Part shown: positions 26,501 through 38,500 of the stretch, piece by piece | How positions within the stretch are numbered: position 1 is the first letter of the stretch | How the letters are laid out: every line of letters begins with the position of its first letter | Source: Ochotona curzoniae | Taxonomy: Eukaryota; Chordata; Mammalia; Lagomorpha; Ochotonidae | Direction of reading: 5' to 3' | Assembly: GCF_017591425.1 (NCBI RefSeq) | Contig: NW_024467121.1 | Location: forward strand, 18,550,707 to 18,614,706 | Length of the DNA: 64,000 bases | Program-made: the position numbers and the translations under genes | The notes under the pieces: generated by a model | Told to the model about the DNA's origin: nothing | What the model saw: only the letters and a program-made list of their open reading frames with translations | Databases searched by the model: none

Positions 26501-29500
26501 CCCTTTGGTGTCTTTAAAAATGAATCACAGTGTATAAACTGCTTGTACCAGACATTATTTAAATAACATTTATGTAAATTTGAAAAATTACTATCATATG
26601 GTACAGTTGCTTATTTTCTGCAAATAAAAATCACTGTAGCCACCAAACGTTTATATGCTGCTGTCGGCTTTTAGTAGTTATGACTTGCATGAAATTTTGG
26701 TTTGAGGTTCTTCATTTAATACTTGGGTTCTTTTTTAGTTTGTTTGTTTAATGTTTTATTTATCTGTTTGAAAATTAGAGTTCTGGAGGGAGGGAGAAAG
26801 CGAGAGGGGTAGCGTGTGGTGGTGATAACATTTCACTTTGTCCTCCTTAGTGTTATGTATTCTGTCAGAACTCTCAACATGAAAAGTGGAAAAGTTGCAT
26901 TCTTAACATGGAATTTTAGTACAATTTCCCCTGCTTATTAGAATAATAAATCAAAGCTGTATTTTCATATCTCATCGTAAGGATGTTTTATGATGTCTCT
27001 TTTTAAAACAATTTGAATGCAACAGTCATTAAGATAAAGTTCTGGTGTAAAATTGTCTACATCTTATTGCATAATTGTGTACATTTTTTTTTCCTTTGTC
27101 TATAGCTTATTCTTCGAAAATGGTGCGAATTGATTCCAGGAGCTGAATTCAGATGTTTTGTCAAGGAAAACAAGCTTCTTGGTGAGTTAGGTTTATGTTT
27201 CAAAGTACTCGTGGAGGCTGGTATAGCACAGTGAGTTAAGCCACCACCCATGATTTTGGCATCTTAGAAGGGTGCTGGTTTAAGTCCTGGCAGTTCCACT
27301 TCTGATCCAGTTCCCTGCTGATATCCCTGAGAAGGCAGTGAACATGGGCCAAGTGCTTACCCCCTGCTAACCAAGTGGAAGACCTGGATGAAGTTCCAGG
27401 CTCCTTGTTTTGGTCTGAGCCAGTTCTGACTGTCACAGCTGTTGGAGAGTGAATCAGAAGGTGGAAGATCTCTGGCAAGGTTCATTTTCGAATAAATATA
27501 TAAATACAGTTTCAGAAAAAGTACTGTAAAATAAGACAACTATGGTGCTATGAGTGACAGAAATCCATTCTCCTTTATGACTGAATAGTATTCCATTGTA
27601 GAAATACGCCAATTTTATCATTATGTATATACATGTATAGCAGTGTACCCTATAGATATGTGCAATTATTACACTTGATGTTAGCCATAAGGCCGAGAAG
27701 CGATGATATGTGCAATTATTATGTGTCAAAAGAAGAAAACAAAGGAAAGTTAAGCTATGACAGAGGCAAATTTCTAGTAAATGAGACAAGGGCCTGTATC
27801 AGTTTTCATCTCAGAGGCCGCCTCTGCCCAGTCAGTACTGGCTCTGGAATACTGGGTTGGGAACGATCTTGAGCCTTAGCTCAGTGTCCACAGAAGCTGG
27901 GGTCATGGCTAGCTAGCTTGCAGAATGAAACGGTTAACAGTTACTGGGCTTAAATTTGGAGATAAATACACACATATATAGTATTGCTTGCTTATGGTTT
28001 GAGATACTTTAAGTATCTAGGTTACTTATTTAAAGCAACATAAAAAGCCAAGATTTTGCACCTTTAATTATGTTATTGATGCACTTTTGTTATTTTAGTA
28101 AGAGAAAATATATGGAGAAACAAGTGAATTAATCTGAAACTCTTCAGGTTGATGTTTTGTTTGCTATGATTTATTCATAATGAATAAATCCTTCTGTCTC
28201 TGTTTTCCATAAAATAAAAATTTATGTTCAACCCAGGAAAGTGCAATTTGAGTAGAATCAAATGCGTACTAATTACTGATAAATGCTAATTAATCTGCTG
28301 AGTTTGAATTTGTCATAGTGTCACCTACTCCTGAAATGCTTGCAGTGTAAGTGTGCTAAAGAGGGCAGTCATGTCGGCATGTTAATAAGGAATTGGAAGT
28401 CCTCACTTCAGAGCAGAGGCCTTTTTCCTAGGACTCTAGCAAAGGGAGAGAGCAGAGAGTAGGCCTCAGTGCCTTTGGACTCACAGCAGCAAGTCGCTTT
28501 AAAAAGAGGAGGGTTTGCGTCAGGCTTGGGAAGGTAAGGTAGAGCTTTTTAGAGCAAGAAGCAGTCTACTCTGATGAAACCTGGTGGGAATGTGGCAGTA
28601 AAGTGTTCCTGAAGTGGAAGAAAATACAGCTTGTAGAGATATGCTTGAGAAATCCAAGCAGCAGCTGATGACTATGGGTGCAGGTTTAAAAATTGCTTGT
28701 TTCATTTCTTACATAACTAGCTGTTTTGTAACTTTGAATTCTTTCCATTGTACTAAGTAAAAATAACTTTCCTAAAGTAAGAATGCATGGCAGTATATTG
28801 CTTCAGGATTCACGTATCCATATGAATTTTTACAGCTGATTAGGGTGGAAGGCAATATTCATCTGATTAATCTCTGATCTGCTTTTGTGGTTCTCTCAAA
28901 AAAAAAGTTTAAATCACATGTTGATATTTTTTTAAAAAAAACATGGTATAATAATTGAAACATTATCTTGGCAGGTATTTCTCAAAGGGATTACACACAA
29001 TACTATGATCATATTTCTAAACAAAAGGAAGACATTTGCAGGTGCATACAAGATTTTTTCAAGAAACACATCCAGTACAAATTCTTAGACGAAGACTGTG
29101 AGTATTTTTTATTGATGCAAAAAAAAAAAATGAAAAAAGAAAAGGTGGAATACATAATGCTGTTGGATCCATCTATGTTTTAAAAACTGGTTGAAATACT
29201 GTTTCTGAATGAAGCATTGTACCCTGTTGTTTTATGGTATTGCTGATGGTTTGCATGCTGATTTTTCCTTACTGAGTGGGAATCCCCTTTTAATACAGAG
29301 CTGGTTCTCTGTCGTGTCACTCTAGATATTTGTGCATTAGAAAAGGTCTGCCAGCTTGACTTCTCTGAATGAACAAGACAGCACCACTTCTGAAGTAAAC
29401 AACTGCAAGTTGGTTTTAGGAACTGAAAGTAAATTGTGTGTGAGAGAATTTTTAAACACTTTGAAATTGTGTCTCTGTGTTATTTACATTTCCTTTGCTT

Positions 29501-32500
29501 ACCAAGACTGGCATCTGTAGAAGATAACCCGGGCCATGCATTGGGCCTAGTGGATAAGATGTCTCAGTCCCATGTTGGGGCAGCCATATTCAATTCCCAG
29601 CCCCTACTCCTGACCCCAACTTGTTGCTCAAGTTGTAGACTCTGGGAGATAGCCTTTTTTTTCTTTTTAATTTTAAAGATTTAGACTTTTTTTTTTTTTT
29701 TTGTAAAGTCATATTTACAGAGAGAAGGAAGAACAGAGAGAGCAAGGTCTTCTATCCACTGATTCACTCCCTAGGTGGCCACAGCAGCTGGAGCTGAACT
29801 GATCGAAAGCCAGGAGTAGGAGCTTCTTCCGATCTCCCATGTGGATGCAGGGTCCCAGGGTATTGGGCCATCCTCTGCTGCTTTCCAGGCCATGAATAGG
29901 GAGCTGGATGGGAAGTGGGGCAGCTAGGACACAAGCCAGAACCGGTAGATGATATACTTTCATATTGGATGCTACTCATGTCATTCCCTAAGTAACTGAT
30001 TGCTACTCCTTTCACTAGTACTTTCTTTAGTGACAGCTTCATTATAAGCCAGTTTATAATGGTGCACTGGTTGAGACAATGAGACAATGAGGACGTTTAA
30101 GCATGAGGATTTTTAAGCAGGAGGGGTTGTAAGTGGGGATAGAGAAAAGGAAAGCAGTGTTGTTCAAGTAAAATAGCACAGGGTGACATTTTAAAGTGTG
30201 CAGTTTTGAGATTTAGAAGTTTTAAATATCCAAGGTCAATTATATTTTGTTATGTTTGTTATGTTATTTTTGTTATATAAACTATGTTAAATACACTTTA
30301 ATTTTCCTAAGGAGATTTAGATCACTGAAATACTGCCTTATTAATAACTGAATTATTAATAACCGAGTTTTTTTTTCTTCTTTACAGTTGTGTTTGACAT
30401 CTATAGAGACAGTAGGGTAAGTAAACTTACACTGGACAAGAAAGTTGACAAATGGACATTTTACATCTATGTTTTTTTGCCAGAGGGCTTGGCTAAGGAT
30501 TTGTTGTTTGATATTTCAGTAGTTATCTTCAGTCAAAAAAAAATTCTGAGCTTGATTTGAGTCATTTTTATTTTCACACTAAAGATGGTAATTAGTTTGC
30601 TGTTATTTTTAAATGAGAAATTGACAAATTACTGTGTATCCTTACGGAGTGCAAAGTGATGTTATGATCCATGAATGCAGTGTATAATAATTAAATCAAA
30701 CTAGTTAACATATCCATCACCTCTAATACTTACTTCTTGTAATAACAACATCTAAACTTCACTGTCTTCATAATTTTGGAATTTATAATAATGTATTATT
30801 TTTTCATTATATCCACCATGTTGTACAATATATCTCGAAGGAAAGCAAAACAAAAAGGTCTCTCCTTTTTAGCTAGGGCTTTGTACTCTTTTGACCACTG
30901 TTTTCTTATTCCCCAGCCTCCTGGCCTCTGTGACCATCATTCTATTCTCTGTTTCTTCATGTTCAGAGTTTTAGATTCCACATACACGTCAGAACAAGTG
31001 ATATCTGTCTTTCTGTGTCTGGCTTATTTCACTTAACATTCTCCATTTCCATTTGTCCTGTGGCAAGTGACACAATTTACTTTTTTTTTTTTAGCTAAGT
31101 AATATTCCATTATGCTTATATGCCATCTATTCATCCATTGATGGACTTAGGTTGATTTCATGACTTGATTGTTGTGAATAAAGTGATAAACATAAGCATG
31201 CCAGGCGGGTGTCTTGTCACCATACTGATTTCAGGTGTTCTGGCTCAATATCCAGAGTAAGGCTGCTTGCTAGATCATTTCGTACTCCTGTTTTTAGTGG
31301 GAGTTGTTTTCTTTTGGAAGAATTTGTATATAGTTTTCCATAGTGGTTACACTAGTTTTTGATATTGCCAACATCATACATGTCCTCATCACAATCGGTA
31401 TCTTTTGTCTTTTTGATAATAGCTGTTCTGACAGATGTGAGGCGAGACCTCACTGTGGTTTTAATTTTTTTTCCCTAATGGTCAGTGATATTGAGTATTT
31501 TGTGTATCTTCCTTTGAGAAATGTCTAACATCTGTTCTTTAAATCATTACAAGGATAAGAACTTTTGTGATTAAAACCATCAGAAAAACAGAAAACCTAA
31601 CTCAGAATTCTCATAACAGAAATTTGACTGAGACACAAAAATCTTTTCAAAGAAGTCACTAAATGTTAGGAAGGTAGCAGATGAGTTTTCTACCCCTGCA
31701 CCAGTAGAATGCTCAGCCTCCAGCGCTCCCCCTCCCCATGCTCATTCACTCAGCATGAAAGCAATGAGTCTTTTTTTTTAACTGAAAGAATGGTCTGTGT
31801 GGACATTTCCCAAAGCAATTGTTAAGTGTTTAACTCCAGTAAATCAAAATGTATCGGTTTACTTTCATGTTTCTGCAAGGATGATGATACCTGTTAAGGA
31901 GAGAGGGGCCAGCATTGTGGCATAGCTGGCGAAACCAGCCACTACTGGCATCTGTTACGGGTGCTGGTTTACTTACAGCTGCTCCATTGGTGATCTAGCT
32001 CTCTGCTTTATTTGCATGTTAAAAGCAGGAGAACTTGTTCCAAGAACTTGAGCTCCTGTCACCCATTTGGGAGACCTGGAAGAAGCTCCTGGCTCCTGGT
32101 TTTGGTCTAACCCTGTGCTGGTCATTTCCACCATCTGGAAATCATGCATGTGTGTGTATTTCTCTCTGTGTGTAACTCTGATGTTCAAATAAATAAACCC
32201 TTTAAAAAAGAGAAGAGTTAAAAAGAGGGGCTATTAGTTCAGATACCCAGTCCATGTCATAGTTCCCGGATTCAGTACTTGGTACCAGCTCCTGACCGTA
32301 GCTCCCTACTCACCCCAGCTTAGGAGGCAGTACTGATGCTTCAAGAATTTGCGTTCCTGTCACCCACAAAGCTGAGCTACATTTGAGTTCCTTTCTTCCA
32401 GCTTTGGCTTGGCTCAGCCCTGGGCACTGCAGGGCCAGAGAGAGGCTGGCTGTTTATAATAATAAAGGGGAGCTGAAAGGTGGTGAGATCAGGCAAAATG

Positions 32501-35500
32501 TTACTTGGTAAAGTGTCAGCCTTTTGGCAACACGTTCTGGGGGAAGGATGGGAAGCAATATGATGGCACGGAGTGGGTTGAAACCTGATCTAATAGGTGG
32601 AGCTATGGGCTTTTGCTTCGACTCTGCAATTTCTTTTTCTTTTTGAGATTTTAATTTTTATTTGAGAAGCAGAGTTATGGAAAAAAGGGAGACAGAGAAA
32701 GAGAGCTTCCATCTACTGGTTCAATCACAACATGGCTACAATAACTGAAACAGAGCCAATCCAAAGCCAAGATTCAGGAGCTTTTTCCAGGTCTTCCATG
32801 TGGGCACAGAGTCCCAAGGACCTGAGCCATCTTCTACTGCTTTCCCAGCCATAAGTAGGATCAGAAATGGAGCAGCTGAGACTCGAATCGACATCCTAAT
32901 GGGATGCCAGCACCATAGGTGCCATGGCACTAGCCTCTGGCTCTGCTTCTAACTGATGGCCATTGGCCAAGTACTTGTCACTCATGCAGCTAACATTTAT
33001 CAAGTCTGGAATATATTAGACACTGTGCTTCTAACAGGAAGCTTCGCACAAGATAACCGCTGACCTTCAAGGAGTTTGTATTCTACTGGGGTGATAGACA
33101 TATAAATAAATCTTCCAGGAAATGGCCTTGTGTGAGCAGTATCACATCAATTAGTGAATGAGTAAACCCAGCTGATTGCCCTGGATATATGTTTGTTATG
33201 TTCAATCCACAGAAGATTTCACAATTTTAATATCTCAAGTTGACATGGTTATACCCACAGCCTAGCATTTGAAAATGTTGGAATTTGCCAACATTCCTCA
33301 ATATAGGCCTGACAAATGTCCTTGTCTGCTGTCATTCAGAATGGCTAGCTGAAAGGAACAAATGTATAACTTGGTCAGAGAGTTGAGGAATGTCTTCAGT
33401 GAGGTTGGACGTGTATGTAAGTACTGTCTGGTGAGATCCCACAGAACTGAAAATAGTCACATTTTTAAAAGTGAGAAGCATGCCAGTATAAACATCCTGA
33501 CAACTTCTGAGAAGAAATTTAAACCATATTGAAAAACTCATTTGCATTTACTCAATGGCACTTGTATCAGAGTTTCATAGGCACTTTCTTAAAGATATAC
33601 TTTTGTGGCTATTTTTACAGAAAACTGGCTCTTTATCATGATCTTTTACATGAAGTGTAAATGAAGTGTGTTTGGACTTGGCGATACTCGGATGTGTCTG
33701 CTTTCCTGTCGGCTGGGAAAGTTGACTGTTGAGAGATCCCCAGGTTCCCATGTGTATGTCAGAGCTGAGGCCCGCCCATCCATTAGGTCTGGGATGAGGC
33801 ACTGCAATGCACATTTTAAAAAACTGCACCAGTGTGGATGGTACACACATACAATTTAGACAATTTAGATTATCTACTTTAGATTCTGTTAAAAAAAAAA
33901 AAAGCTAATCCCCTTATGTATTCTTCCCAGTTAACGGTGATTATTGATGTATCTAATTTCATTCCTTTATGGGTTGAACATAGCTGATCTTGAGTCTTGG
34001 TAATGTTGAAATTGGTTTTTGAATTGGTCACTTCTTTGTAAATTTTAAGGGTAACTGAAAAAGAAAAGCTTATTTATGTTAAAGTCAAAGAGGAAGAGGG
34101 TGAGAGAGAGGAAGAGAGAGATCTGTCTGATGGTTTATTCCCCAAATGCCTACAATAGCCAAGGGTACACCACCAGATTGAAGCCAGGAGCCATCCAGAT
34201 TTCCTGAATGTGTGGCAGGAACCCTAATGCTTAAACCATCATCTGCCACTTTCTAGGCACATTAGCATGAAGCTGAAGATCAGAAATGCAGGCAAGTTTG
34301 GTCCCAGGCACTCTGATAGGAGATGCAGTGACCCAAGGATTGGCTTAGCCCCAAGATATAATTCTATTTACTTTTTAAAAAAAGATTTATTTTATTTTAT
34401 TGGAAAGTCAGATTACACACAGAGGAAAAGAGACAGAGAGGAAGCTCTTCTGTCTGCTGATTCACTCCCTAAGTGGCCGCAATGACCAGAATTGAGCCAA
34501 TCTGAAGCCAGGAACCTGGAGCTTCCTCCAGGTCTCCCACTTTGGTGCAGGGTCCCAAGGCTTTGGGCCATCCTCTACTGCTTTCCGAGACCACAAGCAG
34601 GGAGCTGGATGGAAAGCAGGGCTGCCGGGACATGAACCAGCACCCATGTGGGATCCTGGTGTGTACAAGGCAAGGACTTCAGCCGCTACACTATCACACT
34701 GGGCCCTTCCTTCTGCTTCTGCTTCTCCCTTTTTTTCTCCTCTTCCTCCTCCTCCTCTTCCTCTTCTATCTCGTACTTCTCTTTGTCCTTTTTGTTTTTA
34801 TCTTTTATTTGAAGGGTAGAGTTGCAGAGAAGAGAGAGATATCTTCATTTACTGGTTTGCTCCCTGAATGACCGCACTGGCTGGAGCTGAGCCATCCTGA
34901 AGCCAAGAGTCTCTTCCAGGTCTCCCACGTGGGTGCAGAGGCCGAGCCACTCTGCTGATTTCCCAGACCATCATCAAGGAGTTGGATCAGACATGGAGCA
35001 GACAGGATTTGAACTGGTGTCTATGTGGGATGCTAACACCACAAACAGAAATTTAGATTACTCCACTGGAGCCCTGTTCTCCAAAGAACAATTTTGAATG
35101 TGTGAAACATTCTGCAGATATCTTTAGATTAAACTTGTTAGTAATGTTTTTGGAGTGACCCTTGAACATAGTAGGTAAAAAAACCTCCTGGGGCTCCCAC
35201 AGTCTGTATCAGAATTTAGGATTTGTATAGATCCATATGGATTTAGGGTCTGTGCTCTGTTACAGCTTGCCGTTAATGTACACACTGGCAGACACCAGGT
35301 GATAGCTCATGTAGTTGAGTGCCAGTCAGCCCTGGCGATTTTGTAGCAGGTATATGGGGAGTAGGTCAGCAGGTAGGTGGGAGGTCTCATTCTCTTAATT
35401 CTCCCTCCCTGTACGTTTCAAATAAATTGAATATATTAAAAGAAATGTCATGACAGGGCTGTTCAGCTACCACTAGGGTTCCTTCATATTGTATGTCCCG

Positions 35501-38500
35501 GTTCCTGGTTCAAGTCCTGGCTAACACTTTTGCTACAGTATCCTGCCAAAGTGCATCTTGAGAGGCAGTGGATGATGGCTTTTTAGTGTAGAGTTCTGGG
35601 TGTTGATCAACACTTCCAGTCACAAACCCATCACCCAGTGAATTATTCCTTCTTTCCTTAGATTCCTTCTTGACTCTCTTTCTCTCTCTGTTCCCTGAAT
35701 CCTGGCAAACACCACTCCATAAAACTTACTGACTTTTAATTTTTTAACTCATAACACATTCACAGTGTTTAAAAAACCCAATCAGTGTGAAAGAATACAT
35801 GGAACATTTCTAATTGCAGTCCCACTTTGCTTCCAAAAAGCATACTTTCAATAATTTCTTGTATGTGCTTCCAGTATTTCTTGTTATAAAATAAGCAATA
35901 TGCTTATTTCCCCCCATCTTTGTTGTGCAAGGTGGTCTGTGGTCTCCACCCTCTGCATCACCAGGTGTCAACTGAACTTGCAGTCTCTTGCCATGACATT
36001 GCATTTTGGTTTGCAGGTAGACCATGAGTTTTGTTAGCCACTTCCCTGTTGAGGTAAGCAATTTCTAGTCTTCCACAAACTGTACTGTTGTGAAAAACCC
36101 TGTCCCCAAGTCATTTCCTACACATGCAGGTGTATTTGCAGAATCAATCCTTTTTGAGATGGCTGGCTCAAAAACTAAGTGTATTTTAATTTTGATAGAT
36201 AGGGTATTTTCTTCTCCCTGGAAGCCAGCCCAGACAAAAATCCCTAAGTATTTGACAGTACCTATATGTGTTTTCCATGCTTGCTGAGTATATGGTCAGA
36301 CTTTTTAGGATCTTTTTTGGGGGGTTTGGTAGAGAAATGATGGTTCAGTACAGTTTTTATTTTGATCAAATTTTGAATTGGAATGAGGATGAAGTCTGTT
36401 TTCATGAAGCATGTGTAAGGATAATTTCTGTGAACTCTTTATATCTTCTCTGTTCTGTTGCTTATTTTCTTCAAAATATATGAACTCTTCTTTACTGCAG
36501 AGATTAGATATTTGTAATGTTTTTTGATATGATGTTAGCCTTTTTTTGATGAAGAACATTAAATGTATTCATTTATCTTATGGTTTATGATTTGAGTTGT
36601 AATTTAAGAAGATGCCATTCCATGCTTTTTTCTGTAGCTCTTTAATCTCATTTCACATTTAAATCTTTGATCTGTTTGGCACTTGTCTGCCTGTTATGCA
36701 GTATGGATCTAGCTTTGTCATTTTGTAGATTTTTATTTCATTGTCTTAATCCTTTGTGGTGTTCCTCAGCTAGGATTTCCCCAAACTCTTGTTGCTTTAG
36801 TCTTTGGTGTATTTAGAGTCTTTTGTTCATCTTTTTAAAATTTTAACATATTATTTGTAAGGCAGAGTTATGTAGACAGTGAAAAAAGGGGAGTGGGGAA
36901 TCTTTCATCCACTGGTTTATTCTCCAAGTGACTGCAACATCTAGGCCTGGGCCAGGAGCCAGGAACTCCATTTAGGTCTCCCCTGTGGGTAACAGGGTCC
37001 CACACACTCGGGCCATCTTCCACTGTTTTCTTAGGCATTCGCAGGGAGATGCATCCAAAGTGAGGCAGCTAAGACTTGAGTCAGGCTCATATGGCATGCC
37101 AGTGTTGCTTATGGCATCCTGTGGTACCACAATACTGGCCCACATTCATCCTGATTGTCTTTTAAAAGGTGCTAGACATCTGTTTTGATTATTTACCTTC
37201 TTTGCAAGTTTTTTTCTTTATACTAAAGATGCTAGATTTTGAATATTTTAATCTATTTATATCATGTTTCTGAACATCCACTTAGGAACATCCATAGGAA
37301 AGATGCTCTGACCTTTAGCAGTTTCTTCTTACCTGCCCTTCACTGAGGCTGTGGCCCTGGAAGGTCACATCTGGGTTCTGCTTGCCTGCCTGAGGGCTCG
37401 TGGCCTGGTCTGTGTGCATAGGGTACTGGCCTTGGGTTCTTGAGGAGGGAAACCCCTGCCATATCTCTGTTTCTCTGCTTCCTATCTGTTTCCGGCACCT
37501 GGTAGTTCCCCTTTCTTTCTCAGAACCTGATTTACACAATTCAGAGCGGGTATTTTAGCCTGCAGTTCATCCTGTTTGGAGCAAGAGGCTTTTCAAGTTC
37601 CCCTAGCTCTCACATTAATTAAGCCTTCATGTATTTTACAGTAGCTCAGATCACCTGTTCCCAGGTTGGGCCCTCCATTCTCATGTGCCCTTCCCATGGG
37701 TTGGTTCCTGTCTCCCACCTCCTTCCAGATCATCCTTCGTATCGGGTTACCCAGAAAGCTTTTCCAGACTCACCAGGCAGATTTTGTTAGGGTCTCCCAG
37801 GCTCTACTCTAGTCTTGTAGTACCCACCTTGTGCTTCCATTGAAGGCGAGTGCTGGATGGTTTACGTTGCTGGATGGTTTGGGCTGTGTGTGTGTGTGTT
37901 CTGTGTTACTCATCTTTATACCCCAGTGTCCAACCCTGAGCTTGGTACACCGAGCTTCCCTCGGGCTAGTGGGTGGGTGGTCAAACTGGGAAGTGCAAGA
38001 AACCTTAGACTGACTGTTCTGTCCTTGTGAGTTATCCTAAAATGGAATGAATGTCTCTGATTTGTGTTTAAGATTAAGCACTTATTACAGCTGTAAAACC
38101 TAATCCTTGATGGTTTTATGTGTGAGTATAGCAGGTTTTATTTTGCTCTTTTAGACTGAAGGATAGCTTCTGAACTGTAGAATAAGCTATCAGCAACAGT
38201 GGTGGTTGAAACTATACTAGCTTATGTTTTCTTTTAATAATGAGTTGATTTTAATAATTATCAAAAGTCAAATAGAAAGGATTTAGATATTTGGAAATAC
38301 CTTTTTTTTCCTTAAAAAATCGCATATAATATAGCAAAGCCATCTTAATAAATAGTCCACCAGTAGAAGGCTGATATTATGCGAAGGAGTTGATTGATGG
38401 CTATTATTTCACATAACGCAAGAATGTGAAAGTGGGTGCCAGATTGATGTGCGGGAGGAACACAAGCGGCAAAAAAGCTTGCTGATTCTCCCACGAGGCA

